Below are positions 1 through 5,966 of a stretch of DNA of 14,919 nt, piece by piece. The notes under the pieces are model-generated. The model had not been told where the DNA came from. It made no database searches and saw only the letters and a list, made by a program, of their open reading frames with translations. The translations under genes were made by a program, and so were the position numbers. Source of the stretch: DASQWP01 sp050697555 (GTDB lineage: Bacteria; Actinomycetota; Thermoleophilia; Gaiellales; Gaiellaceae). How positions within the stretch are numbered: the first letter of the stretch is position 1; each line of letters starts with the position of its first letter. The stretch spans positions 1 through 14,919 of the forward strand of contig JBOHAD010000058.1 of the NCBI GenBank assembly GCA_050697555.1, given 5' to 3'.

Positions 1-1047
1 CGCGCGGACGCGCGAATCGTCGATGTTCGCGTTCAGCCAGGTGGCGTAGACGGGCTCCGAGAGCTCCCGGGCGACACCCACCGCCCAGAACGCGGCCATG
101 GCGAGCGCGAAGCTCCCCGCGAAGGCGAAGACGAGCGTTCCCGCGATGAGAGCCGAATCGAGGCCGAGCAACGTGCGCGCCATACCGTGCCGCCCGGCTC
201 GCTCGAAGCGGCGGATCAACGGCTGGGCAACCACGAGAGCGAGCAGGAGCGACCCCGCGTTGAGCACGCCGAACCACACGATCGGATCGAGCCCCGCGAG
301 CTCCGGCACGCCGACCTCCAGGAGGAACTGCGCCTCCCAGAGGCGGTCGAAGCCTTCGCTCCACATGCCGCCGAAGAACGTGATCCCGACGATGAGCAGC
401 AGCACCGGCCGGGCGCGAATGAGACGCCCGCCGCCGCGCGCGTTCTCGACCATCGAGCGCACAGCCCGAACGTCGCGGCGCTGCGGCGGGCGAAAGCCCG
501 TCTCGGGCATGGCCGCCGCCAGGACGAGTCCGAGGGCGCCGAGTACCGCCCCGGCCGCGACGATCGGCAGGCGCAGGTCGACGAGGCCGAGAGCCACGGC
601 GCCGCCGATCCCGGCGAGGGAGAGGGCCCGTCCCACCTGGGCGCCCCGCTGGTAGGGGCGTGCAAGGCCATCCGGCCCGACCTCGTCGGCGAGCCACGCA
701 TCCTCGGCTCCGCTCTTGAACGTCCAGCCGAAGCCCTGGAGGGCAGCCGCCGCAAGGATCACGCCGACATCGGCGAAGACGCCGGTGAGGACGAAGCCCG
801 CGCCCATCAGCACCTGGCCGAGGACGATGGAGGCGCGGCGACTGTAGGTGTCCGCCACGACCCCGGTGGGAACCTCGAAGAGGAAGTACGCGACCTCGAG
901 CGCCGTGCCGACGAGCACGAGCTCGAGCGGGCTCATGCCGACGTCGCGGACGAAGTAGACGGCCGCAACCGTCCAGCCGAGCGACCGCGCGAGCGACCAG
1001 GCGCCCACGTACAGGAGCCAGGTCCGGTACGGGTCGAGCCGCCGCAC
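1..1047 (-). CDS. MFS family transporter (C-terminus cut by window edge)
   Basis: The minus-strand frame is open from a GTG at 1047 to the left edge, giving 349 codons; an in-frame TGA lies three codons upstream of the GTG, so the start cannot be much earlier. The protein is strongly hydrophobic with repeated membrane helices. Near residue 70 it has a loop reading GVVADTYSRRASIVLGQ, which matches MFS motif A between helices 2 and 3 (G-x-x-x-D-x-x-x-R-R). This is a proton-driven or facilitative membrane transporter of the drug-efflux-like kind; the substrate cannot be told. A GAGG sits about 10 bases before the GTG. It follows the ABC permease by 87 bases on the same strand with no clear promoter between, so it is probably the last gene of that export operon. 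The final helices lie outside the window. Confidence 0.88.
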   Translation of the reverse strand, partial: MRRLDPYRTWLLYVGAWSLARSLGWTVAAVYFVRDVGMSPLELVLVGTALEVAYFLFEVPTGVVADTYSRRASIVLGQVLMGAGFVLTGVFADVGVILAAAALQGFGWTFKSGAEDAWLADEVGPDGLARPYQRGAQVGRALSLAGIGGAVALGLVDLRLPIVAAGAVLGALGLVLAAAMPETGFRPPQRRDVRAVRSMVENARGGGRLIRARPVLLLIVGITFFGGMWSEGFDRLWEAQFLLEVGVPELAGLDPIVWFGVLNAGSLLLALVVAQPLIRRFERAGRHGMARTLLGLDSALIAGTLVFAFAGSFALAMAAFWAVGVARELSEPVYATWLNANIDDSRVRA

Positions 1048-1082
1048 GAGGAATCAGATCCTCAGCGGAGCGGCGCCGCCAT

Positions 1083-1095
1083 CGTCAGGCTGACG
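1083..1095. repeat. Small inverted repeat in permease-MFS gap
   Basis: CGTCAG-G-CTGACG is a perfect 6-bp inverted repeat with a one-base centre in the 87-base gap between the permease stop and the MFS start. There is no T-run beside it, so it is not a good intrinsic terminator. It could be a minor operator or processing hairpin, or chance. Confidence 0.25.
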
Positions 1096-1134
1096 TCGCG
1101 GATCGCGAAGCGGAGGATGCGCGGCGGACGTGAA

Positions 1135-1968
1135 TCATCCCGACCTCTTGAGCTTGCCGTGCTGCTTGGCGTACCGCTCCCCGGCCCGGAAGACGAGCAG
1201 GCCGGCGGGCACGGAGACGGCTCCGATCACGAGAAGCGGCCAGACGTTGCCCCAGACGGCGCCGACTCCCGCTCCCTCGAGGATCGAGTCCCGGATTCCG
1301 TCGAGCGCGTAGGTCGCGGGCGAGATCACCGAGACGGCCTGCATCCAGCCGGGAAGCACGGAGACGTCGTAGTACACCCCGGAGACGACGAGGAGGACGC
1401 CCTGTGCGATGAAGCCGAGCTGCGTCCCCTTCTCGGGCGAGATGAGAGGCAGGACGGCCGTCATCATCCCGATCCCGACGAAGGAGACCGAGGCGACGCC
1501 GAGCACGACGAGCGCCGCGACGAAGTCCGCCTGCGGCATCTCGAGCTCGAAGAAGAACGCGACCACGCCGAAGAGGAGGACGGCGCGGACGAGCCCGTAG
1601 GCGATGGCGAAGAGGCCCATGCCGGCCAGGTGCACCGGCCGCGCGAGCGGCGCCATGAAGGTGTACTCGATCGTGCCCTCCCAGCGCTCCCACGCGACAG
1701 TCTCGGTCAGCACCTCGAAGATGATCCCGAGGTAGGCCCAGATGACCGCGCCGATCAGGAGCACCGTCGTCACGCGGTTGACGTCGATCTGCCCCCCGGC
1801 CGCCTCGATGCCCTCGGCGATGAAGACGATCGTGAGCGTGTTCGCGATCGTCCAGACGAAGAAGGCGAGATCCCACCAGATGTAGCGCTTGACGAGGTAG
1901 ACGTTCCGCTCCACGACGCCTCCGAGGGCGACGAGCTCCGAGCGCAGCGTCGAGGCGGCGCCGGGCAT
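1135..1968 (-). CDS. ABC-2 type transporter permease
   Basis: A 277-residue membrane protein: a short cytoplasmic N-terminus, then about six hydrophobic segments (first around residues 30-52, last around 245-265) and a basic tail ending KLKRSG. The segment LVVSGVYYDVSVLPGWMQAVSVISPATYALDGIRD is the typical late loop of ABC-2 permeases (DrrB/NodJ/YadH type), where P-W/M and SP-x-T-Y-x-L-D-G recur. It forms the membrane channel for the ATPase encoded just upstream. Its ATG overlaps the ATPase TGA by one base (TGATG), which implies translational coupling, and a GGAGG lies a few bases upstream inside the ATPase gene. The substrate is unknown; the family moves drugs, glycans or lipids outward. Confidence 0.92.
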   Translation of the reverse strand: MPGAASTLRSELVALGGVVERNVYLVKRYIWWDLAFFVWTIANTLTIVFIAEGIEAAGGQIDVNRVTTVLLIGAVIWAYLGIIFEVLTETVAWERWEGTIEYTFMAPLARPVHLAGMGLFAIAYGLVRAVLLFGVVAFFFELEMPQADFVAALVVLGVASVSFVGIGMMTAVLPLISPEKGTQLGFIAQGVLLVVSGVYYDVSVLPGWMQAVSVISPATYALDGIRDSILEGAGVGAVWGNVWPLLVIGAVSVPAGLLVFRAGERYAKQHGKLKRSG

Positions 1969-2765
1969 CAGTCCTCCTCTCCGTCCTCGGCGTCGTCCTC
2001 GAGCGAGCGGCCCGTGGCGGCGAAGAACGCCTCCTCGAGCGTGGCGGCGCCGTAGCGGCGCTTGAGCTCCTCTGCCGTCTCGAGGCAGAGCAGCTCGCCA
2101 CGGTCGAGGATGCCGACGCGGTCTGCGAGCGTCTCGGCCTCGTCGAGGTCGTGCGTGCAGAGGAGGATGGTCGCGTCGTGGACGCGGCGCACCTCGCGGA
2201 TGAACTCCTGCACCTCGAGCTTCGAGCGCGGATCGAGTCCCGTCGTCGGCTCGTCGAGGAGCAGCAGCACGGGGGCGGTGAGGAGCGCCCGCGCGAGCGC
2301 GACCTTCTGCTGCATCCCCCGCGAGAGGTTCTCCATCGACTCGCGTCTGCGGTCGACGGGGAAGCCGACCCGCTCGAGGATCTCGGGGATGCGGTCGCCG
2401 GTCTCGCGCGGCGTCATGCCGTAGAACTGCGCGGCATACGCCAGGTTTTCGGTCGACGACATCTTCTTGAAGAACGAAGCCTCCACGGAGACGCGGTTGA
2501 CCAGCCGGCGCACGGCGCGCGAGTCGCTCATGACGTCGTGGCCGAAGACACGCGCGCTGCCGCCGTCGGCGAGGAGAAGCGTCGAGAGCAGGCGGATGAG
2601 TGTCGACTTTCCGGAGCCGTTCTGGCCCAGGACGGCGACGCACTCGCCCCGCTCGACCGTGAAGGAGACGTCCCTGAGCGCGGGCACGCGGCGGCGGCGC
2701 AGGGCGCGGCCGTCCCGGCGGAGGAACTCCTTGCGCAGGTCGCGGACTTCAACAGCGGTGGTCAT
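1968..2765 (-). CDS. ABC transporter ATP-binding protein (DrrA/CcmA-like)
   Basis: A 265-residue nucleotide-binding subunit with all signature elements in order: Walker A GQNGSGKS (about residues 47-54), signature LSRGMQQ (147-153), Walker B LLLLDEPTTGLD (167-178) and the H-loop histidine in LLCTHDLDEAE (H205). The C-terminal stretch TLEEAFFAATGRSLEDD is common in ABC-2 exporter ATPases. It hydrolyses ATP to drive the permease encoded next. The start is ATG with GGGAG six bases upstream. The 20-residue Arg-rich insert near the N-terminus (residues 16-27) is longer than in most relatives. It is the first gene of the leftward operon and is divergent from glnA. Confidence 0.95.
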   Translation of the reverse strand: MTTAVEVRDLRKEFLRRDGRALRRRRVPALRDVSFTVERGECVAVLGQNGSGKSTLIRLLSTLLLADGGSARVFGHDVMSDSRAVRRLVNRVSVEASFFKKMSSTENLAYAAQFYGMTPRETGDRIPEILERVGFPVDRRRESMENLSRGMQQKVALARALLTAPVLLLLDEPTTGLDPRSKLEVQEFIREVRRVHDATILLCTHDLDEAETLADRVGILDRGELLCLETAEELKRRYGAATLEEAFFAATGRSLEDDAEDGEED

Positions 2766-2820
2766 GCGTGCTCCCGGAAGATCGAAGGATCAGAGTCGAG
2801 TCGAACGGCAGGGTGAAAGA

Positions 2821-2837
2821 GGGCCCTCGGAGGGCCC
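2821..2837. repeat. GGGCCCTC-G-GAGGGCCC hairpin in ABC operon leader
   Basis: A perfect 8-bp inverted repeat with a one-base centre. Read on the minus strand, the direction of the ABC operon, it is followed by TCTTTC, a weak U-tract. If the minus promoter at 2880-2908 is real, this hairpin lies in the 5' leader of the ABC mRNA, about 55 bases before its ATG. It could slow or partly terminate transcription; the U-tract is too broken to call it a terminator. Confidence 0.35.
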
Positions 2838-2879
2838 CGGCACCTGGTGTCTCAGACTCTGGCGAGCATGACGGGAGGA

Positions 2880-2908
2880 ACCATACCTTCGGGGGTGGAG
2901 TCCGTCCA
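2880..2908 (-). promoter_or_regulatory. Candidate promoter of the ABC/MFS operon
   Basis: On the minus strand TGGACG (2908-2903) and TATGGT (2885-2880) are separated by 17 bases. Each matches four of six bases of the sigma-70 consensus TTGACA / TATAAT. The start point would fall near 2873, leaving a leader of about 108 bases before the ATPase ATG. This is by-eye matching only. Confidence 0.4.
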
Positions 2909-2910
2909 CC
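2894..2910. promoter_or_regulatory. Palindromic operator candidate between divergent promoters
   Basis: GGTGGA-N5-TCCACC is a perfect 6-bp dyad. It covers the -35 region of the minus-strand promoter candidate and the -35 position of the plus-strand candidate, so one bound dimer could control both the ABC operon and glnA. No regulator gene is present in the window to pair with it. Confidence 0.35.
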
Positions 2911-2924
2911 GTCCGCGCTAAGGT
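2896..2924 (+). promoter_or_regulatory. glnA: Candidate glnA promoter
   Basis: TAAGGT at 2919-2924 fits the actinobacterial -10 pattern TANNNT. TGGAGT at 2896-2901, 17 bases upstream, is a poor -35 (three of six). A start near 2931 would give a leader of roughly 96 bases that carries the terminator at 2969-3002. Confidence 0.35.
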
Positions 2925-2968
2925 CGAAGGTGCGAGCGTCGAGGACGGCGCGCGCGGCAGGCGACGGC

Positions 2969-3002
2969 GCCTCGGAGGTCTCTATGACCGCCGGGGCTTT
3001 TT
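2969..3002 (+). terminator. Intrinsic terminator in the glnA leader (attenuator candidate)
   Basis: GCCTCGGAGGTC (2969-2980), loop TCTAT, then GACCGCCGGGGC (2986-2997) form a 12-bp stem with one mismatch and one G.U pair, directly followed by five T and then GTTTGG. This is the standard form of a Rho-independent terminator on the plus strand. No plus-strand gene lies upstream within the window (the neighbour is divergent) and glnA starts only 24 bases after the T-run, so the element can only act on the glnA transcript itself. A competing pairing is possible between GGCGC (2947-2951) and GCGCC (2968-2972), which would block the 5' side of the terminator; this antiterminator is tentative. I do not recognise a known riboswitch class upstream. 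Confidence 0.7.
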
Positions 3003-3026
3003 GTTTGGACCGGAAGGGAGGCACGA

Positions 3027-4466
3027 ATGCAGGAGATCGAGGCCAAGGAGTATCTGTCGAACGGGACGAAGCCCGAGGCGGAAGAGGCCGTCGCGTGGGC
3101 CTTCGAGAAGAAGGCGCAGATGGTCGACCTCAAGTTCTGCGACCTCCTCGGCGCGTGGCAGCACATGACGCTCCCCGTGACCGCCTTCGGGACGGACGCC
3201 TTCACCGAGGGGCTCGGCTTCGACGGCTCGTCCATCCGGGGCTGGCAGGGCATCGCCGAGAGCGACATGCTGCTCGTGCCGGATCCCGCCTCGGCCGTCC
3301 TCGATCCGTTCGCGGCCGCGCCGACGCTCTCGCTCGTCTGCGAGATCGTCGACCCGACGACCGGCGAGGCATACGGGCGCGACCCCCGGCGCGTGGCTCG
3401 GCGGGCCGAGGAGCACCTGCGCAAGACGGGGATCGCCGACACGGCCAACTTCGGGCCGGAATGCGAGTTCTTCGTCTTCGACGAGGTCTCGTACGAGCTC
3501 GCTTCGAACCGCGCTCACTACGCGGTCGATTCGGCGGAAGGTCACTGGAACTCGGGTCGCCCAGGGCTGGGTTACACGGTGAGGGAGAAGGGCGGCTACT
3601 TCCCGCCCGCACCCCACGACACGCTGCACGACCTGCGCACGGAGATCGTCCTCACGCTGGAGCGGGTCGGGATCCCGTGCGAGTTCCACCACCACGAGGT
3701 CGCCTCTGGCGGCCAGTGCGAGGTCGACCTGCGCTACGGAACTCTCACCCGCATGGCCGACGGGATCATGGCCTACAAGTACGTGGTGCGGAACGTGGCC
3801 CGGGCGGGCGGGAAGACCGTCACGTTCATGCCGAAGCCGATCTTCGGCGACAACGGCTCGGGCATGCACACGCACCAGTCCCTCTGGAAGGAAGGAACTC
3901 CGCTCTTCGCGGACAGGTCCGGCTACGCGGGGCTCTCGCAGCTCGCGCGCGCCTACGTGGGCGGGCTCCTCATGCACGCGCCGGCGCTTCTCGCCTTCTG
4001 CGCGCCGACGACGAACTCGTACCGGCGGCTCGTCCCCGGCTACGAGGCTCCGGTGAACCTCGTCTACTCGAAGCGCAACCGCTCGGCCGCGATCCGCATC
4101 CCGATGTACTCGGACTCGGCGAAGGCGAAGCGGATCGAGTTCCGGTGTCCGGACGCGGCGGCGAATCCGTATCTGGCGTTCGCCGCGATGCTGATGGCGG
4201 GCCTCGACGGGATCGAGAAGGGGCTCGACCCGGGCGAGCCGGCCGACTTCGACCTCTTCGAGCGCGAAGCGCCGGTGGCACAGGTGCCGGGCTCGCTCGC
4301 CGAGGCGCTCGACGCGCTCGAGCACGACCACGAGTTCCTCCTCCGCGGCGGCGTCTTCAGCGAGGACCTCGTCCGCACTTGGATCGACTACAAGCGTGAG
4401 AACGAGGTCGACGTCGTCGCCCTCCGGCCCCACCCGGCCGAGTTCGCCCTCTACTACGACGCGTAG
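3027..4466 (+). CDS. glnA: Glutamine synthetase type I (GSI-beta-like)
   Basis: Makes glutamine from glutamate, ammonia and ATP; a cytoplasmic dodecamer in the family. The 479-residue length is usual. Visible signatures are the N-terminal domain FDGSSIRGW, the metal-binding GPECEFFVFD, HHHEVA, the ATP-site FGDNGSGMHTHQS, NSYRRLVPGYEAPVN and RNRSAAIRIP. The roughly 25-residue insertion after ECEFFVFD (through HWNSG to KGGYFPP) marks it as beta-type. The segment that in beta-type enzymes reads NLYDLPPEE (adenylylation Tyr) reads DLFEREAP here: residue 411 is Phe and the following Pro-rich loop is shortened. Start ATG has GGGAGG five bases upstream. It is monocistronic by appearance, with an attenuator-like terminator before it and a perfect palindrome after it. 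Confidence 0.97.
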   Translation: MQEIEAKEYLSNGTKPEAEEAVAWAFEKKAQMVDLKFCDLLGAWQHMTLPVTAFGTDAFTEGLGFDGSSIRGWQGIAESDMLLVPDPASAVLDPFAAAPTLSLVCEIVDPTTGEAYGRDPRRVARRAEEHLRKTGIADTANFGPECEFFVFDEVSYELASNRAHYAVDSAEGHWNSGRPGLGYTVREKGGYFPPAPHDTLHDLRTEIVLTLERVGIPCEFHHHEVASGGQCEVDLRYGTLTRMADGIMAYKYVVRNVARAGGKTVTFMPKPIFGDNGSGMHTHQSLWKEGTPLFADRSGYAGLSQLARAYVGGLLMHAPALLAFCAPTTNSYRRLVPGYEAPVNLVYSKRNRSAAIRIPMYSDSAKAKRIEFRCPDAAANPYLAFAAMLMAGLDGIEKGLDPGEPADFDLFEREAPVAQVPGSLAEALDALEHDHEFLLRGGVFSEDLVRTWIDYKRENEVDVVALRPHPAEFALYYDA

Positions 4467-4475
4467 CCCGCGTCC

Positions 4476-4508
4476 GACAGGTCCCGGTGCCTGGCACCGG
4501 GACCTGTC
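4476..4508. repeat. Perfect 33-bp palindrome downstream of glnA
   Basis: GACAGGTCCCGGTGCC (4476-4491), a single T, then its exact reverse complement (4493-4508), beginning nine bases after the glnA stop. There is no T-run on either side, so it is not a canonical intrinsic terminator, though a hairpin this strong can stop or protect a transcript 3' end. The one-base centre and perfect arms resemble REP-like intergenic repeats more than a terminator. Confidence 0.75.
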
Positions 4509-4529
4509 TCGTCTGGACCATGTGGACAA

Positions 4530-4543
4530 GGGGTCAGACCCCG
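4530..4543. repeat. GGGGTC-A-GACCCC repeat, copy 1
   Basis: A 6-bp dyad with one-base centre (core 4530-4542, followed by G). The same core occurs twice more in the window, at 13008-13020 and 13115-13127, always between genes. Here it lies 21 bases after the 33-bp palindrome, so two different short palindromes share one gap. Confidence 0.7.
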
Positions 4544-4580
4544 GGACGTGGCCCGCGGGGTCGGCACCGGCCTTCATCGT

Positions 4581-4612
4581 TTCTTTACGCCGGGGTGACG
4601 GCTTCCTTACGC
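4581..4612 (+). promoter_or_regulatory. Direct repeat upstream of the secreted protein gene
   Basis: TTCTTTACGC (4581-4590) and TTCCTTACGC (4603-4612) match at nine of ten bases and start 22 bases apart, two helical turns. That spacing is what OmpR/PhoB-type response regulators commonly bind. A possible -10, TACGTT, follows at 4620-4625. No regulator is encoded nearby. Confidence 0.4.
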
Positions 4613-4659
4613 GTTCGGCGTACGTTCCGTCCACGTTCGGCACGAACAGAGGGTGGACG

Positions 4660-5184
4660 ATGAAGCGGATCCTCACCACGCTCGGCCTCCTCGCCGCGAT
4701 CCTCGCGGCGACACAGGCGGCGACGGCCCGTGAGGCCATCGACCGGCACGAGCGCTTTCGCGTGACCCAGACCCACACCGTCTACTACAGCCTGGCCACC
4801 TGCAGGCAGACACAGGTGATCAAGCTCAACGCGATCTTCGTCAAGTATCGCCGCGAGATCCGCAAGCGGAAGGTGGCGGAGGCGCACATCCGGGCGGCCG
4901 AGAGCGGCCGCAGGTGTCCCGACACGTCCAAGGTCATCCAGAAGAGGAAGACCGGCGACGTCCATCCTCGCTTCGGCTGCGGCGGGCGCTGCGGCCGGAA
5001 CACGACGGAGGCCCTCGGCTTCCACCTCGGCTGGCCGTACGTGCTCAACAACGGCCAGCCGCCGTTCGTCCACATCGCGACGTCGATCCGCGGTCGCGTC
5101 ACGAAGCGGAACGGGACGGTCCTCGGCCACATCTGCACGCAGGTCGACTGGATCGGCACGGTCGGCTGCGCCTCCTCCGAGTAG
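4660..5184 (+). CDS. Small secreted protein, function unknown
   Basis: A 174-residue protein with a clear Sec signal peptide: MKR, a hydrophobic core LTTLGLLAAILAATQA, and a likely cut after ATA near residue 23. The mature part is basic and has six cysteines (in TC, RRC, FGC, GRC, IC and GC contexts), an even number suited to disulfides outside the membrane, plus a central Arg/Lys-rich segment. I recognise no family. The ATG was chosen over upstream in-frame starts because AGAGGGTGG precedes it and the signal peptide begins there. The lipoprotein gene follows immediately, so the two are probably co-transcribed. Confidence 0.75.
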   Translation: MKRILTTLGLLAAILAATQAATAREAIDRHERFRVTQTHTVYYSLATCRQTQVIKLNAIFVKYRREIRKRKVAEAHIRAAESGRRCPDTSKVIQKRKTGDVHPRFGCGGRCGRNTTEALGFHLGWPYVLNNGQPPFVHIATSIRGRVTKRNGTVLGHICTQVDWIGTVGCASSE

Positions 5185-5966
5185 CCGCGGGGGCCGTCGG
5201 CGCCGTGACGGCCGCCGCGCTCCTCGGCGGGTGCGGCGGCGGCGGCGCAGCCGTGCCCGCCGTCGAGCCCGGGCCGACCTGCGAGCCGCCGGCCCCCGAG
5301 GACGCTCCGACGGTGATGTCGCGAGCGACAGTCGAGACGAGGAGGACTGGGGCGCAGGGACTGCGGCTCGGGCTGGGGCTGAGGGACGGGAGCACGACGA
5401 TCGTGGGCTTCTGCACGACCGCTGGGGACGTGCCAAGGGAAATCCCGGCGCTGGTCGCCGGCGGACGCCGGCTGGAGCCGGTGGGAGGCGCGTATACGCA
5501 GGCGGACGGGCAGGCGTTCAACTACGCCTACTACCCGGCGACGACCGAGCGCGAGCTCGACGTTCTCCAGGCCGGCGAGCAGCTCGGCACGCTGCGCTTC
5601 GGGACGACCGCGGCGGCCCCGGCCTGCCCCTTGCACGCGTCCGGTGGCTTCAGCGTGGTCGCCTGCGGCGCGCTCGTCGTGGTCGAGTGGCGCTCGCCGC
5701 TCAGAGTCGAGGCGCACCGGCTCGAGCTGATCGACGCCGAGACGTGGGAGGGCCGCGAGCGGGCGCGCCAGCTCGGGTTCTTCTTCCTCGGAGCCCAGCC
5801 TCGGCAGGCAGGGCTCGTCGTCCGGTTCGGCTTCCGGCCGCCTCGAGGGAAGTCCGTCTCCGTCAGCGTCTCACGCGTCTACCTCGAGCGCGCCTCAGGG
5901 CGGATCGTCGAGCGCGTGGTGCGCCCGCCGGTCACCACCCGGTTCGCTCTGCGTAGGGCGGGCTAG
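5166..5966 (+). CDS. Putative lipoprotein, function unknown (start uncertain)
   Basis: The frame ending at TAG 5964-5966 encodes a hydrophobic stretch ending LLGGC, a lipobox, followed by a Gly-rich linker and a roughly 230-residue extracytoplasmic domain rich in beta-type segments (for example GLRLGLGLRDGSTTIVGF and VSVSVSRVYLERASGRIVERVV). I do not recognise the family. The only canonical start near the lipobox is GTG 5205, which leaves nine residues before the Cys, too short for a signal peptide. A CTG at 5166 gives MRLLR followed by a 17-residue hydrophobic run with Cys at 23, a normal lipoprotein signal, and overlaps the upstream gene by 19 bases; it is given here on that ground. If 5205 is right, the lipobox is a coincidence. 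The stop codon lies in the end of the 181-bp palindrome. Confidence 0.6.
   Translation: MRLLRVAAGAVGAVTAAALLGGCGGGGAAVPAVEPGPTCEPPAPEDAPTVMSRATVETRRTGAQGLRLGLGLRDGSTTIVGFCTTAGDVPREIPALVAGGRRLEPVGGAYTQADGQAFNYAYYPATTERELDVLQAGEQLGTLRFGTTAAAPACPLHASGGFSVVACGALVVVEWRSPLRVEAHRLELIDAETWEGRERARQLGFFFLGAQPRQAGLVVRFGFRPPRGKSVSVSVSRVYLERASGRIVERVVRPPVTTRFALRRAG

Noticed and set aside
187..2055. Long plus-strand open frame opposite the MFS and ABC genes
   Set aside because: Its product is a low-complexity Arg/Glu/Asp/His-rich sequence with no family signature. The minus strand encodes clear MFS, permease and ATPase motifs here. Long antisense frames are expected at this GC content.
2838..2862. GGCACCTGGTGTCTCAGACTC as a degenerate member of the GGTGCC or GGGGTC repeat families
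   Set aside because: It shares short pieces with both families but is not itself a clean palindrome, so the likeness may be chance.
2855..3002. Known riboswitch classes (glutamine, glycine, T-box, ANTAR two-hairpin) in the glnA leader
   Set aside because: No core sequence of these classes could be matched. The terminator loop is five bases, not the hexanucleotide loop with A1/G4 of ANTAR targets.
4476..4508. Calling the 33-bp palindrome an intrinsic terminator
   Set aside because: Neither side has a T-run; the perfect arms with a one-base centre fit a repeat better.
2982..4778. 598-codon minus-strand open frame opposite glnA
   Set aside because: The plus strand encodes an unmistakable glutamine synthetase; the antisense product is Arg/Val/Glu-rich and has no motifs.
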